Positions 39,290 through 52,388 of a stretch of 64,000 nt of DNA are shown here, piece by piece; position 1 is the stretch's first letter; each line of letters begins with the position of its first letter. The notes beneath the pieces are model-generated. The model did not search any database, was not told the origin of the DNA, and saw nothing but the letters and a program-made list of their open reading frames with translations. Position numbers and translations under genes: made by a program. This DNA is from Eutrigla gurnardus (Eukaryota; Chordata; Actinopteri; Perciformes; Triglidae). The DNA lies in assembly GCA_963514095.1 (NCBI GenBank), contig CAUPSS010000067.1, positions 684,501-748,500 on the forward strand, in the 5' to 3' direction.

Positions 39290-42200
39290 TCTCCCTGTGA
39301 TAGACTGGTTACCTGTCTGTCTCTAAATGTCGGCCCCGTGATAGACTGGTTACCTGTCTGTCTCTACATGTCTCCCTGTGATAGACTGGTTACCTGTCTG
39401 TCTCTACATGTCCCCCTGTGATAGACTGGTTACCTGTCTGTCTCTACATGTCCCCCTGTGATAGACTGGTTACCTGTCGGTCTCTACATGTCTCCCTGTG
39501 ATAGACTGGTCACCTGTCTGTCTCTACATGTCTCCCTGTGATAGACTGGTTACCTGTCTGTCTCTACATGTCTCCCTGTGATAGACTGGTTACCTGTCTG
39601 TCTCTACATGTCAGCCCTGTGATAGACTGGTTACCTGTCTGTCTCTACATGTCTCCCTGTGATAGACTGGTTACCTGTCTGTCTCTACATGTCTCCCTGT
39701 GATAGACTGGTCACCTGTCTGTCTCTACATGTCTCCCTGTGATAGACTGGTTACCTGTCTGTCTTTACATGTCTCCCTGTGATAGACTGGTTACCTGTCT
39801 GTCTCTACATGTCTCCCTGTGATAGACTGGTTACCTGTCTGTCTCTACATGTCCCCCTGTGATAGACTGGTTACCTGTCTGTCTCTACATGTCTCTCTGT
39901 GATAGACTGGTTACCTGTCTGTCTCTACATGTCTCCCTGTGATAGACTGGTTACCTGTCTGTCTCTACATGTCCCCCTGTGATAGACTGGTTACCTGTCT
40001 GTCTCTACATGTACCCCTGTGATAGACTGGTTACCTGTCTGTCTCTACATGTCGGCCCCATGATAGACTGGTTACCTGTCTATCTCTACATGTCTCCCTG
40101 TGATAGACTGGTTACCTGTCTGTCTCTACATGTCTCCCTGTGATAGACTGGTTACCTGTCTGTCTCTACATGTCGGCCCTGTGATAGACTGGTTACCTGT
40201 CTGTCTCTACATGTCGGCCCTGTGATAGACTGGTTACCTGTCTGTCTCTACATGTCAGCCCTGTGATAGACTGGTTGCCTGTCTGTCTCTACATGTCAGC
40301 CCTGTGATAGACTGGTTACCTGTCTGTCTCTACATGTCTCCCTGTGATAGACTGGTTACCTGTCTGTCTCTACATGTCTCCCTGTGATAGACTGGTTACC
40401 TGTCTGTCTCTACATGTCTCCCTGTGATAGACTGGTTACCTGTTTGTCTCTACATGTCCCCCTGTGATAGACTGGTTACCTGTCTGTCTCTACATGTCTC
40501 CCTGTGATAGACTGGTTACCTGTCTGTCTCTACATGTCTCCCTGTGATAGACTGGTTACCTGTCTGTCTCTACATGTCCCCCTGTGATAGACTGGTTACC
40601 TGTCTGTCTCTACATGTACCCCTGTGATAGACTGGTTACCTGTCTGTCTCTACATGTCGGCCCCATGATAGACTGGTTACCTGTCTGTCTCTACATGTCT
40701 CCCTGTGATAGACTGGTTACCTGTCTGTCTCTACATGTCTCCCTGTGATAGACTGGTTACCTGTCTGTCTCTACATGTCGGCCCTGTGATAGACTGGTTA
40801 CCTGTCTGTCTCTACATGTCGGCCCTGTGATAGACTGGTTACCTGTCTGTCTCTACATGTCAGCCCTGTGATAGACTGGTTACCCGTCTGTCTCTACATG
40901 TCTCCCTGTGATAGACTGGTTACCTGTCTGTCTCTACATGTCGGCCCCGTGATAGACTGGTTACCTGTCTGTCTCTACATGTCTCCCTGTGATAGACTGG
41001 TTACCTGTCTGTCTCTACATGTCTCCCTGTGATAGACTGGTTACCTGTCTGTCTCTACATGTCCCCCTGTGATAGACTGGTTACCTGTCGGTCTCTACAT
41101 GTCTCCCTGTGATAGACTGGTCACCTGTCTGTCTCTACATATCTCCCTGTGATAGACTGGTTACCTGTCTGTCTCTACATGTCCCCCTGTGATAGACTGG
41201 TTACCTGTCTGTCTCTACATGTCTCCATGTGATAGACTGGTTACCTGTCTGTCTCTACATGTCTCCCTGTGATAGACTGGTTAACTGTCTGTCTCTACAT
41301 GTCCCCCTGTGATAGACTGGTTACCTGTCTGTCTCTACATGTCTCCCTGTGATAGACTGGTTACCTGTCTGTCTCTACATGTCGGCCCCGTGATAGACTG
41401 GTTACCTGTCTGTCTCTACATGTCTCCCTGTGATAGACTGGTTACCTGTCTGTCTCTACATGTCTCCCTGTGATAGACTGGTTACCTGTCTGTCTCTACA
41501 TGTCCCCCTGTGATAGACTGGTTACCTGTCGGTCTCTACATGTCTCCCTGTGATAGACTGGTTACTTGTCTGTCTCCACATGTCTCCATGTGATAGATTG
41601 GTTACCTGTCTGTCTCTACATGTCAGCCCTGTGATAGACTGGTTACCTGTCTGTCTCTACATGTCTCCCTGTGATAGACTGGTTACCTGTCTGTCTCTAC
41701 ATGTCAGCCCTGTGATAGACTGGTTACCTGTCTGTCTCTACATGTCTCCCTGTGATAGACTGGTTACCTGTCTGTCTCTACATGTCTCCCTGTGATAGAC
41801 TGGTTACCTGTCTCTCTAAATGTCCCCCTGTGATAGACTGGTTACCTGTCTGTCTCTACATGTCTCCCTGTGATAGACTGGTTACCTGTCTGTCTCTACA
41901 TGTCTCCCTGTGATAGACTGGTTACCTGTCTGTCTCTACATGTCCCCCTGTGATAGACTGGTTACCTGTCTGTCTCTACATGTACCCCTGTGATAGACTG
42001 GTTACCTGTCTGTCTCTACATGTCGGCCCCATGATAGACTGGTTACCTGTCTGTCTCTACATGTCTCCCTGTGATAGACTGGTTACCTGTCTGTCTCTAC
42101 ATGTCTCCCTGTGATAGACTGGTTACCTGTCTGTCTCTACTTGTCGGCCCTGTGATAGACTGGTTACCTGTCTGTCTCTACATGTCGGCCCTTTGATAGA

Positions 42201-44860
42201 CTGGTTACCTGTCTGTCTCTACATGTCAGCCCTGTGATAGACTGGTTGCCTGTCTATCTCTACATGTCAGCCCTGTGATAGACTGGTTACCTGTCTGTCT
42301 CTACATGTCTCCCTGTGATAGACTGGTTACCTGTCTGTCTCTACATGTCGGCCCCGTGATAGACTGGTTACCTGTCTGTCTCTACATGTCTCCCTGTGAT
42401 AGACTGGTTACCTGTCTGTCTCTACATGTCTCCCTGTGATAGACTGGTTACCTGTCTGTCTCTACATGTCCCCCTGTGATAGACTGGTTACCTGTCGGTC
42501 TCTACATGTCTCCCTGTGATAGACTGGTTACCTGTCTGTCTCCACATGTCTCCATGTGATAGATTGGTTACCTGTCTGTCTCTACATGTCAGCCCTGTGA
42601 TAGACTGGTTACCTGTCTGTCTCTACATGTCTCCCTGTGATAGACTGGTCACCTGTCTGTCTCTACATGTCTCCCTGTGATAGACTGGTTACCTGTCTGT
42701 CTCTACATGTCTCCCTGTGATAGACTGGTTACCTGTCTGTCTCTACATGTCAGCCCTGTGATAGACTGGTTACCTGTCTGTCTCTACATGTCTCCCTGTG
42801 ATAGACTGGTTACCTGTCTGTCTCTACATGTCTCCCTGTGATAGACTGGTCACCTGTCTGTCTCTACATGTCTCCCTGTGATAGACTGGTTACCTGTCTG
42901 TCTTTACATGTCTCCCTGTGATAGACTGGTTAACTGTCTGTCTCTACATGTCTCCCTGTGATAGACTGGTTACCTGTCTGTCTCTACATGTCTCCCTGTG
43001 ATAGACTGGTTACCTGTCTGTCTCTACATGTCTCCCTGTGATAGACTGGTCTCCTGTCTCTCTCTACATGTCAGCCCTGTGATAGACTGGTCACCTGTCT
43101 GTCTCTACATGTCAGCCCTGTGATAGACTGGTTACCTGTCTGTCTCTACATGTCTCCCTGTGATAGACTGGTTACCTGTCTGTCTCTAAATGTCGGCCCC
43201 GTGATAGACTGGTTACCTGTCTGTCTCTACATGTCTCCCTGTGATAGACTGGTTACCTGTCTGTCTCTACATGTCTCCCTGTGATAGACTGGTTACCTGT
43301 CTGTCTCTACATGTCCCCCTGTGAAAGACTGGTTACCTGTCGGTCTCTACATGTCTCCCTGTGATAGACTGGTTACCTGTCTGTCTCTACATGTCTCCCT
43401 GTGATAGACTGGTTACCTGTCTGTCTCTACATGTCCCCCTGTGATAGACTGGTTACCTGTCTGTCTCTACATGTCTCCCGGTGATAGACTGGTCACCTGT
43501 CTGTCTCTACATGTCTCCCTGTGATAGACTGGTTACCTGTCTGTCTCTACATGTCTCCCTGTGATAGACTGGTTACCTGTCTGTCTCTACATGTCCCCCT
43601 GTGATAGACTGGTTACCTGTCTGTCTCTACATGTCTCCATGTGATAGACTGGTTACCTGTCTGTCTCTACATGTCTCCCTGTGATAGACTGGTTAACTGT
43701 CTGTCTCTACATGTCCCCCTGTGATAGACTGGTTACCTGTCTGTCTCTACATGTCTCCCTGTGATAGACTGGTTACCTGTCTGTCTCTACATGTCGGCCC
43801 CGTGATAGACTGGTTACCTGTCTGTCTCTACATGTCTCCCTGTGATAGACTGGTTACCTGTCTGTCTCTACATGTCTCCCTGTGATAGACTGGTTACCTG
43901 TCTGTCTCTACATGTCCCCCTGTGATAGACTGGTTACCTGTCGGTCTCTACATGTCTCCCTGTGATAGACTGGTTACCTGTCTGTCTCCACATGTCTCCA
44001 TGTGATAGATTGGTTACCTGTCTGTCTCTACATGTCAGCCCTGTGATAGACTGGTTACCTGTCTGTCTCTACATGTCTCCCTGTGATAGACTGGTCACCT
44101 GTCTGTCTCTACATGTCTCCCTGTGATAGACTGGTTACCTGTCTGTCTCTACATGTCTCCCTGTGATAGACTGGTTACCTGTCTGTCTCTACATGTCAGC
44201 CCTGTGATAGACTGGTTACCTGTCTGTCTCTACATGTCTCCCTGTGATAGACTGGTTACCTGTCTGTCTCTACATGTCAGCCCTGTGATAGACTGGTTAC
44301 CTGTCTGTCTCTACATGTCTCCCTGTGATAGACTGGTTACCTGTCTGTCTCTACATGTCTCCCTGTGATAGACTGGTCACCTGTCTGTCTCTACATGTCT
44401 CCCTGTGATAGACTGGTTACCTGTCTGTCTTTACATGTCTCCCTGTGATAGACTGGTTACCTGTCTGTCTCTACATGTCTCCCTGTGATAGACTGGTTAC
44501 CTGTCTGTCTCTACATGTCTCCCTGTGATAGACTGGTTACCTGTCTGTCTCTACATGTCCCCCTGTGATAGACTGGTTACCTGTCTGTCTCTCCATGTCT
44601 CCCTGTGATAGACTGGTTACCTGTCTGTCTCCACATGTCTCCCTGTGATAGACTGGTTACCTGTCTGTCTCTACATGTCCCCCTGTGATAGACTGGTTAC
44701 CTGTCTGTCTCTATATGTCTCCCTGTGATAGACTGGTTACCTGTCTGTCTCTACATGTCGGCCCCATGATAGACTGGTTACCTGTCTGTCTCTACATGTC
44801 TCCCTGTGATAGACTGGTTACCTGTCTGTCTCTACATGTCTCCCTGTGATAGACTGGTTA
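38718..44860 (+). repeat. Block E, copy 2 (6.1 kb)
   Basis: Matches 28,050-34,192 (offset 10,668). From 39,076 it matches 46,474-52,258 (offset 7,398). Private change: CTCCATG at 44,591 where both other copies have CTACATG. It has CTACATG at 39,445 where copy 1 has CTATATG. Confidence 0.88.
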
Positions 44861-46518
44861 ACTGTCTGTCTCTACATGTCCCCCTGTGATAGACTGGTTA
44901 CCTGTCTGTCTCTACATGTCTCCCTGTGATAGACTGGTTACCTGTCTGTCTCTACATGTCGGCCCCGTGATAGACTGGTTACCTGTCTGTCTCTACATGT
45001 CTCCCTGTGATAGACTGGTTACCTGTCTGTCTCTACATGTCTCCCTGTGATAGACTGGTTACCTGTCTGTCTCTACATGTCCCCCTGTGATAGACTGGTT
45101 ACCTGTCGGTCTCTACATGTCTCCCTGTGATAGACTGGTTACTTGTCTGTCTCCACATGTCTCCATGTGATAGATTGGTTACCTGTCTGTCTCTACATGT
45201 CAGCCCTGTGATAGACTGGTTACCTGTCTGTCTCTACATGTCTCCCTGTGATAGACTGGTTACCTGTCTGTCTCTACATGTCCCCCTGTGATAGACTGGT
45301 TACCTGTCTGTCTCTACATGTACCCCTGTGATAGACTGGTTACCTGTCTGTCTCTACATGTCGGCCCCATGATAGACTGGTTACCTGTCTGTCTCTACAT
45401 GTCTCCCTGTGATAGACTGGTCACCTGTCTGTCTCTACATGTCTCCCTGTGATAGACTGGTTACCTGTCTGTCTTTACATGTCTCCCTGTGATAGACTGG
45501 TTACCTGTCTGTCTCTCCATGTCTCCCTGTGATAGACTGGTTACCTGTCTGTCTCTACATGTCTCCCTGTGATAGACTGGTTACCTGTCTGTCTCTACAT
45601 GTCCCCCTGTGATAGACTGGTTACCTGTCTGTCTCTACATGTCAGCCCTGTGATAGACTGGTTACCTGTCTGTCTCTACATGTCTCCCTGTGATAGACTG
45701 GTTACCTGTCTGTCTCTAAATGTCGGCCCCGTGATAGACTGGTTACCTGTCTGTCTCTACATGTCTCCCTGTGATAGACTGGTTACCTGTCTGTCTCTAC
45801 ATGTCTCCCTGTGATAGACTGGTTACCTGTCTGTCTCTACATGTCCCCCTGTGAAAGACTGGTTACCTGTCGGTCTCTACATGTCTCCCTGTGATAGACT
45901 GGTTACCTGTCTGTCTCTACATGTCTCCCTGTGATAGACTGGTTACCTGTCTGTCTCTACATGTCCCCCTGTGATAGACTGGTTACCTGTCTGTCTCTAC
46001 ATGTCTCCCGGTGATAGACTGGTCACCTGTCTGTCTCTACATGTCTCCCTATGATAGACTGGTTACCTGTCTGTCTCTACATGTCTCCCTGTGATAGACT
46101 GGTTACCTGTCTGTCTCTACATGTCCCCCTGTGATAGACTGGTTACCTGTCTGTCTCTACATGTCTCCATGTGATAGACTGGTTACCTGTCTGTCTCTAC
46201 ATGTCTCCCTGTGATAGACTGGTTAACTGTCTGTCTCTACATGTCCCCCTGTGATAGACTGGTTACCTGTCTGTCTCTACATGTCTCCCTGTGATAGACT
46301 GGTTACCTGTCTGTCTCTACATGTCGGCCCCGTGATAGACTGGTTACCTGTCTGTCTCTACATGTCTCCCTGTGATAGACTGGTTACCTGTCTGTCTCTA
46401 CATGTCTCCCTGTGATAGACTGGTTACCTGTCTGTCTCTACATGTCCCCCTGTGATAGACTGGTTACCTGTCGGTCTCTACATGTCTCCCTGTGATAGAC
46501 TGGTTACCTGTCTGTCTC
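44805..46518 (+). repeat. Block I, copy 1 (1.7 kb)
   Basis: Matches 54,541-56,254 at offset 9,736. Markers are GTTAACTG (44,858), GGTTACTTG (45,140), CTCTCCATG (45,515), TAAATGTCGG (45,717), TGAAAG and CCCGGTG. Private change: CTATGATAG at 46,051. The 5' part resembles 41,230-41,690 and the 3' part resembles 43,130-43,990, so the block is a deletion-type fusion of two parts of block E. Confidence 0.82.
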
Positions 46519-49500
46519 TACATGTCTCCCTGTGATAGACTGGTTACCTGTCTGTCTCTACATGTCAGCCCTGTGATAGACTGGTCACCTGTCTCTCTCT
46601 ACATGTCAGCCCTGTGATAGACTGGTCACCTGTCTGTCTCTACATGTCAGCCCTGTGATAGACTGGTTACCTGTCTGTCTCTACATGTCTCCCTGTGATA
46701 GACTGGTTACCTGTCTGTCTCTAAATGTCGGCCCCGTGATAGACTGGTTACCTGTCTGTCTCTACATGTCTCCCTGTGATAGACTGGTTACCTGTCTGTC
46801 TCTACATGTCCCCCTGTGATAGACTGGTTACCTGTCTGTCTCTACATGTCCCCCTGTGATAGACTGGTTACCTGTCGGTCTCTACATGTCTCCCTGTGAT
46901 AGACTGGTCACCTGTCTGTCTCTACATGTCTCCCTGTGATAGACTGGTTACCTGTCTGTCTCTACATGTCTCCCTGTGATAGACTGGTTACCTGTCTGTC
47001 TCTACATGTCAGCCCTGTGATAGACTGGTTACCTGTCTGTCTCTACATGTCTCCCTGTGATAGACTGGTTACCTGTCTGTCTCTACATGTCTCCCTGTGA
47101 TAGACTGGTCACCTGTCTGTCTCTACATGTCTCCCTGTGATAGACTGGTTACCTGTCTGTCTTTACATGTCTCCCTGTGATAGACTGGTTACCTGTCTGT
47201 CTCTACATGTCTCCCTGTGATAGACTGGTTACCTGTCTGTCTCTACATGTCCCCCTGTGATAGACTGGTTACCTGTCTGTCTCTACATGTCTCTCTGTGA
47301 TAGACTGGTTACCTGTCTGTCTCTACATGTCTCCCTGTGATAGACTGGTTACCTGTCTGTCTCTACATGTCCCCCTGTGATAGACTGGTTACCTGTCTGT
47401 CTCTACATGTACCCCTGTGATAGACTGGTTACCTGTCTGTCTCTACATGTCGGCCCCATGATAGACTGGTTACCTGTCTATCTCTACATGTCTCCCTGTG
47501 ATAGACTGGTTACCTGTCTGTCTCTACATGTCTCCCTGTGATAGACTGGTTACCTGTCTGTCTCTACATGTCGGCCCTGTGATAGACTGGTTACCTGTCT
47601 GTCTCTACATGTCGGCCCTGTGATAGACTGGTTACCTGTCTGTCTCTACATGTCAGCCCTGTGATAGACTGGTTGCCTGTCTGTCTCTACATGTCAGCCC
47701 TGTGATAGACTGGTTACCTGTCTGTCTCTACATGTCTCCCTGTGATAGACTGGTTACCTGTCTGTCTCTACATGTCTCCCTGTGATAGACTGGTTACCTG
47801 TCTGTCTCTACATGTCTCCCTGTGATAGACTGGTTACCTGTTTGTCTCTACATGTCCCCCTGTGATAGACTGGTTACCTGTCTGTCTCTACATGTCTCCC
47901 TGTGATAGACTGGTTACCTGTCTGTCTCTACATGTCTCCCTGTGATAGACTGGTTACCTGTCTGTCTCTACATGTCCCCCTGTGATAGACTGGTTACCTG
48001 TCTGTCTCTACATGTACCCCTGTGATAGACTGGTTACCTGTCTGTCTCTACATGTCGGCCCCATGATAGACTGGTTACCTGTCTGTCTCTACATGTCTCC
48101 CTGTGATAGACTGGTTACCTGTCTGTCTCTACATGTCTCCCTGTGATAGACTGGTTACCTGTCTGTCTCTACATGTCGGCCCTGTGATAGACTGGTTACC
48201 TGTCTGTCTCTACATGTCGGCCCTGTGATAGACTGGTTACCTGTCTGTCTCTACATGTCAGCCCTGTGATAGACTGGTTACCCGTCTGTCTCTACATGTC
48301 TCCCTGTGATAGACTGGTTACCTGTCTGTCTCTACATGTCGGCCCCGTGATAGACTGGTTACCTGTCTGTCTCTACATGTCTCCCTGTGATAGACTGGTT
48401 ACCTGTCTGTCTCTACATGTCTCCCTGTGATAGACTGGTTACCTGTCTGTCTCTACATGTCCCCCTGTGATAGACTGGTTACCTGTCGGTCTCTACATGT
48501 CTCCCTGTGATAGACTGGTCACCTGTCTGTCTCTACATATCTCCCTGTGATAGACTGGTTACCTGTCTGTCTCTACATGTCCCCCTGTGATAGACTGGTT
48601 ACCTGTCTGTCTCTACATGTCTCCATGTGATAGACTGGTTACCTGTCTGTCTCTACATGTCTCCCTGTGATAGACTGGTTAACTGTCTGTCTCTACATGT
48701 CCCCCTGTGATAGACTGGTTACCTGTCTGTCTCTACATGTCTCCCTGTGATAGACTGGTTACCTGTCTGTCTCTACATGTCGGCCCCGTGATAGACTGGT
48801 TACCTGTCTGTCTCTACATGTCTCCCTGTGATAGACTGGTTACCTGTCTGTCTCTACATGTCTCCCTGTGATAGACTGGTTACCTGTCTGTCTCTACATG
48901 TCCCCCTGTGATAGACTGGTTACCTGTCGGTCTCTACATGTCTCCCTGTGATAGACTGGTTACTTGTCTGTCTCCACATGTCTCCATGTGATAGATTGGT
49001 TACCTGTCTGTCTCTACATGTCAGCCCTGTGATAGACTGGTTACCTGTCTGTCTCTACATGTCTCCCTGTGATAGACTGGTTACCTGTCTGTCTCTACAT
49101 GTCAGCCCTGTGATAGACTGGTTACCTGTCTGTCTCTACATGTCTCCCTGTGATAGACTGGTTACCTGTCTGTCTCTACATGTCTCCCTGTGATAGACTG
49201 GTTACCTGTCTCTCTAAATGTCCCCCTGTGATAGACTGGTTACCTGTCTGTCTCTACATGTCTCCCTGTGATAGACTGGTTACCTGTCTGTCTCTACATG
49301 TCTCCCTGTGATAGACTGGTTACCTGTCTGTCTCTACATGTCCCCCTGTGATAGACTGGTTACCTGTCTGTCTCTACATGTACCCCTGTGATAGACTGGT
49401 TACCTGTCTGTCTCTACATGTCGGCCCCATGATAGACTGGTTACCTGTCTGTCTCTACATGTCTCCCTGTGATAGACTGGTTACCTGTCTGTCTCTACAT

Positions 49501-52258
49501 GTCTCCCTGTGATAGACTGGTTACCTGTCTGTCTCTACTTGTCGGCCCTGTGATAGACTGGTTACCTGTCTGTCTCTACATGTCGGCCCTTTGATAGACT
49601 GGTTACCTGTCTGTCTCTACATGTCAGCCCTGTGATAGACTGGTTGCCTGTCTATCTCTACATGTCAGCCCTGTGATAGACTGGTTACCTGTCTGTCTCT
49701 ACATGTCTCCCTGTGATAGACTGGTTACCTGTCTGTCTCTACATGTCGGCCCCGTGATAGACTGGTTACCTGTCTGTCTCTACATGTCTCCCTGTGATAG
49801 ACTGGTTACCTGTCTGTCTCTACATGTCTCCCTGTGATAGACTGGTTACCTGTCTGTCTCTACATGTCCCCCTGTGATAGACTGGTTACCTGTCGGTCTC
49901 TACATGTCTCCCTGTGATAGACTGGTTACCTGTCTGTCTCCACATGTCTCCATGTGATAGATTGGTTACCTGTCTGTCTCTACATGTCAGCCCTGTGATA
50001 GACTGGTTACCTGTCTGTCTCTACATGTCTCCCTGTGATAGACTGGTCACCTGTCTGTCTCTACATGTCTCCCTGTGATAGACTGGTTACCTGTCTGTCT
50101 CTACATGTCTCCCTGTGATAGACTGGTTACCTGTCTGTCTCTACATGTCAGCCCTGTGATAGACTGGTTACCTGTCTGTCTCTACATGTCTCCCTGTGAT
50201 AGACTGGTTACCTGTCTGTCTCTACATGTCTCCCTGTGATAGACTGGTCACCTGTCTGTCTCTACATGTCTCCCTGTGATAGACTGGTTACCTGTCTGTC
50301 TTTACATGTCTCCCTGTGATAGACTGGTTAACTGTCTGTCTCTACATGTCTCCCTGTGATAGACTGGTTACCTGTCTGTCTCTACATGTCTCCCTGTGAT
50401 AGACTGGTTACCTGTCTGTCTCTACATGTCTCCCTGTGATAGACTGGTCTCCTGTCTCTCTCTACATGTCAGCCCTGTGATAGACTGGTCACCTGTCTGT
50501 CTCTACATGTCAGCCCTGTGATAGACTGGTTACCTGTCTGTCTCTACATGTCTCCCTGTGATAGACTGGTTACCTGTCTGTCTCTAAATGTCGGCCCCGT
50601 GATAGACTGGTTACCTGTCTGTCTCTACATGTCTCCCTGTGATAGACTGGTTACCTGTCTGTCTCTACATGTCTCCCTGTGATAGACTGGTTACCTGTCT
50701 GTCTCTACATGTCCCCCTGTGAAAGACTGGTTACCTGTCGGTCTCTACATGTCTCCCTGTGATAGACTGGTTACCTGTCTGTCTCTACATGTCTCCCTGT
50801 GATAGACTGGTTACCTGTCTGTCTCTACATGTCCCCCTGTGATAGACTGGTTACCTGTCTGTCTCTACATGTCTCCCGGTGATAGACTGGTCACCTGTCT
50901 GTCTCTACATGTCTCCCTGTGATAGACTGGTTACCTGTCTGTCTCTACATGTCTCCCTGTGATAGACTGGTTACCTGTCTGTCTCTACATGTCCCCCTGT
51001 GATAGACTGGTTACCTGTCTGTCTCTACATGTCTCCATGTGATAGACTGGTTACCTGTCTGTCTCTACATGTCTCCCTGTGATAGACTGGTTAACTGTCT
51101 GTCTCTACATGTCCCCCTGTGATAGACTGGTTACCTGTCTGTCTCTACATGTCTCCCTGTGATAGACTGGTTACCTGTCTGTCTCTACATGTCGGCCCCG
51201 TGATAGACTGGTTACCTGTCTGTCTCTACATGTCTCCCTGTGATAGACTGGTTACCTGTCTGTCTCTACATGTCTCCCTGTGATAGACTGGTTACCTGTC
51301 TGTCTCTACATGTCCCCCTGTGATAGACTGGTTACCTGTCGGTCTCTACATGTCTCCCTGTGATAGACTGGTTACCTGTCTGTCTCCACATGTCTCCATG
51401 TGATAGATTGGTTACCTGTCTGTCTCTACATGTCAGCCCTGTGATAGACTGGTTACCTGTCTGTCTCTACATGTCTCCCTGTGATAGACTGGTCACCTGT
51501 CTGTCTCTACATGTCTCCCTGTGATAGACTGGTTACCTGTCTGTCTCTACATGTCTCCCTGTGATAGACTGGTTACCTGTCTGTCTCTACATGTCAGCCC
51601 TGTGATAGACTGGTTACCTGTCTGTCTCTACATGTCTCCCTGTGATAGACTGGTTACCTGTCTGTCTCTACATGTCAGCCCTGTGATAGACTGGTTACCT
51701 GTCTGTCTCTACATGTCTCCCTGTGATAGACTGGTTACCTGTCTGTCTCTACATGTCTCCCTGTGATAGACTGGTCACCTGTCTGTCTCTACATGTCTCC
51801 CTGTGATAGACTGGTTACCTGTCTGTCTTTACATGTCTCCCTGTGATAGACTGGTTACCTGTCTGTCTCTACATGTCTCCCTGTGATAGACTGGTTACCT
51901 GTCTGTCTCTACATGTCTCCCTGTGATAGACTGGTTACCTGTCTGTCTCTACATGTCCCCCTGTGATAGACTGGTTACCTGTCTGTCTCTACATGTCTCC
52001 CTGTGATAGACTGGTTACCTGTCTGTCTCCACATGTCTCCCTGTGATAGACTGGTTACCTGTCTGTCTCTACATGTCCCCCTGTGATAGACTGGTTACCT
52101 GTCTGTCTCTATATGTCTCCCTGTGATAGACTGGTTACCTGTCTGTCTCTACATGTCGGCCCCATGATAGACTGGTTACCTGTCTGTCTCTACATGTCTC
52201 CCTGTGATAGACTGGTTACCTGTCTGTCTCTACATGTCTCCCTGTGATAGACTGGTTA
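46474..52258 (+). repeat. Block E, copy 3 (5.8 kb)
   Basis: Matches 39,076-44,860 at offset 7,398. Markers are TAAATG (46,723), CTCTCTG (47,289), CTGTCTATCTC (47,476), ACCCGTC (48,281), CATATCTCC (48,537), the 2-bp deletion unit (49,206), CTACTTG (49,535), GGTCTCCTG (50,446) and CTATATG (52,109). It continues past 52,258 as copy 1 does. Confidence 0.88.
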
Positions 52259-52388
52259 CCTGTCTGTCTCTACATGCCGGCCCTGTGATAGACTGGTTAC
52301 CTGTCTGTCTCTACATGTCAGCCCTGTGATAGACTGGTTGCCTGTCTGTCTCTACATGTCAGCCCTGTGATAGACTGGTTACCTGTCT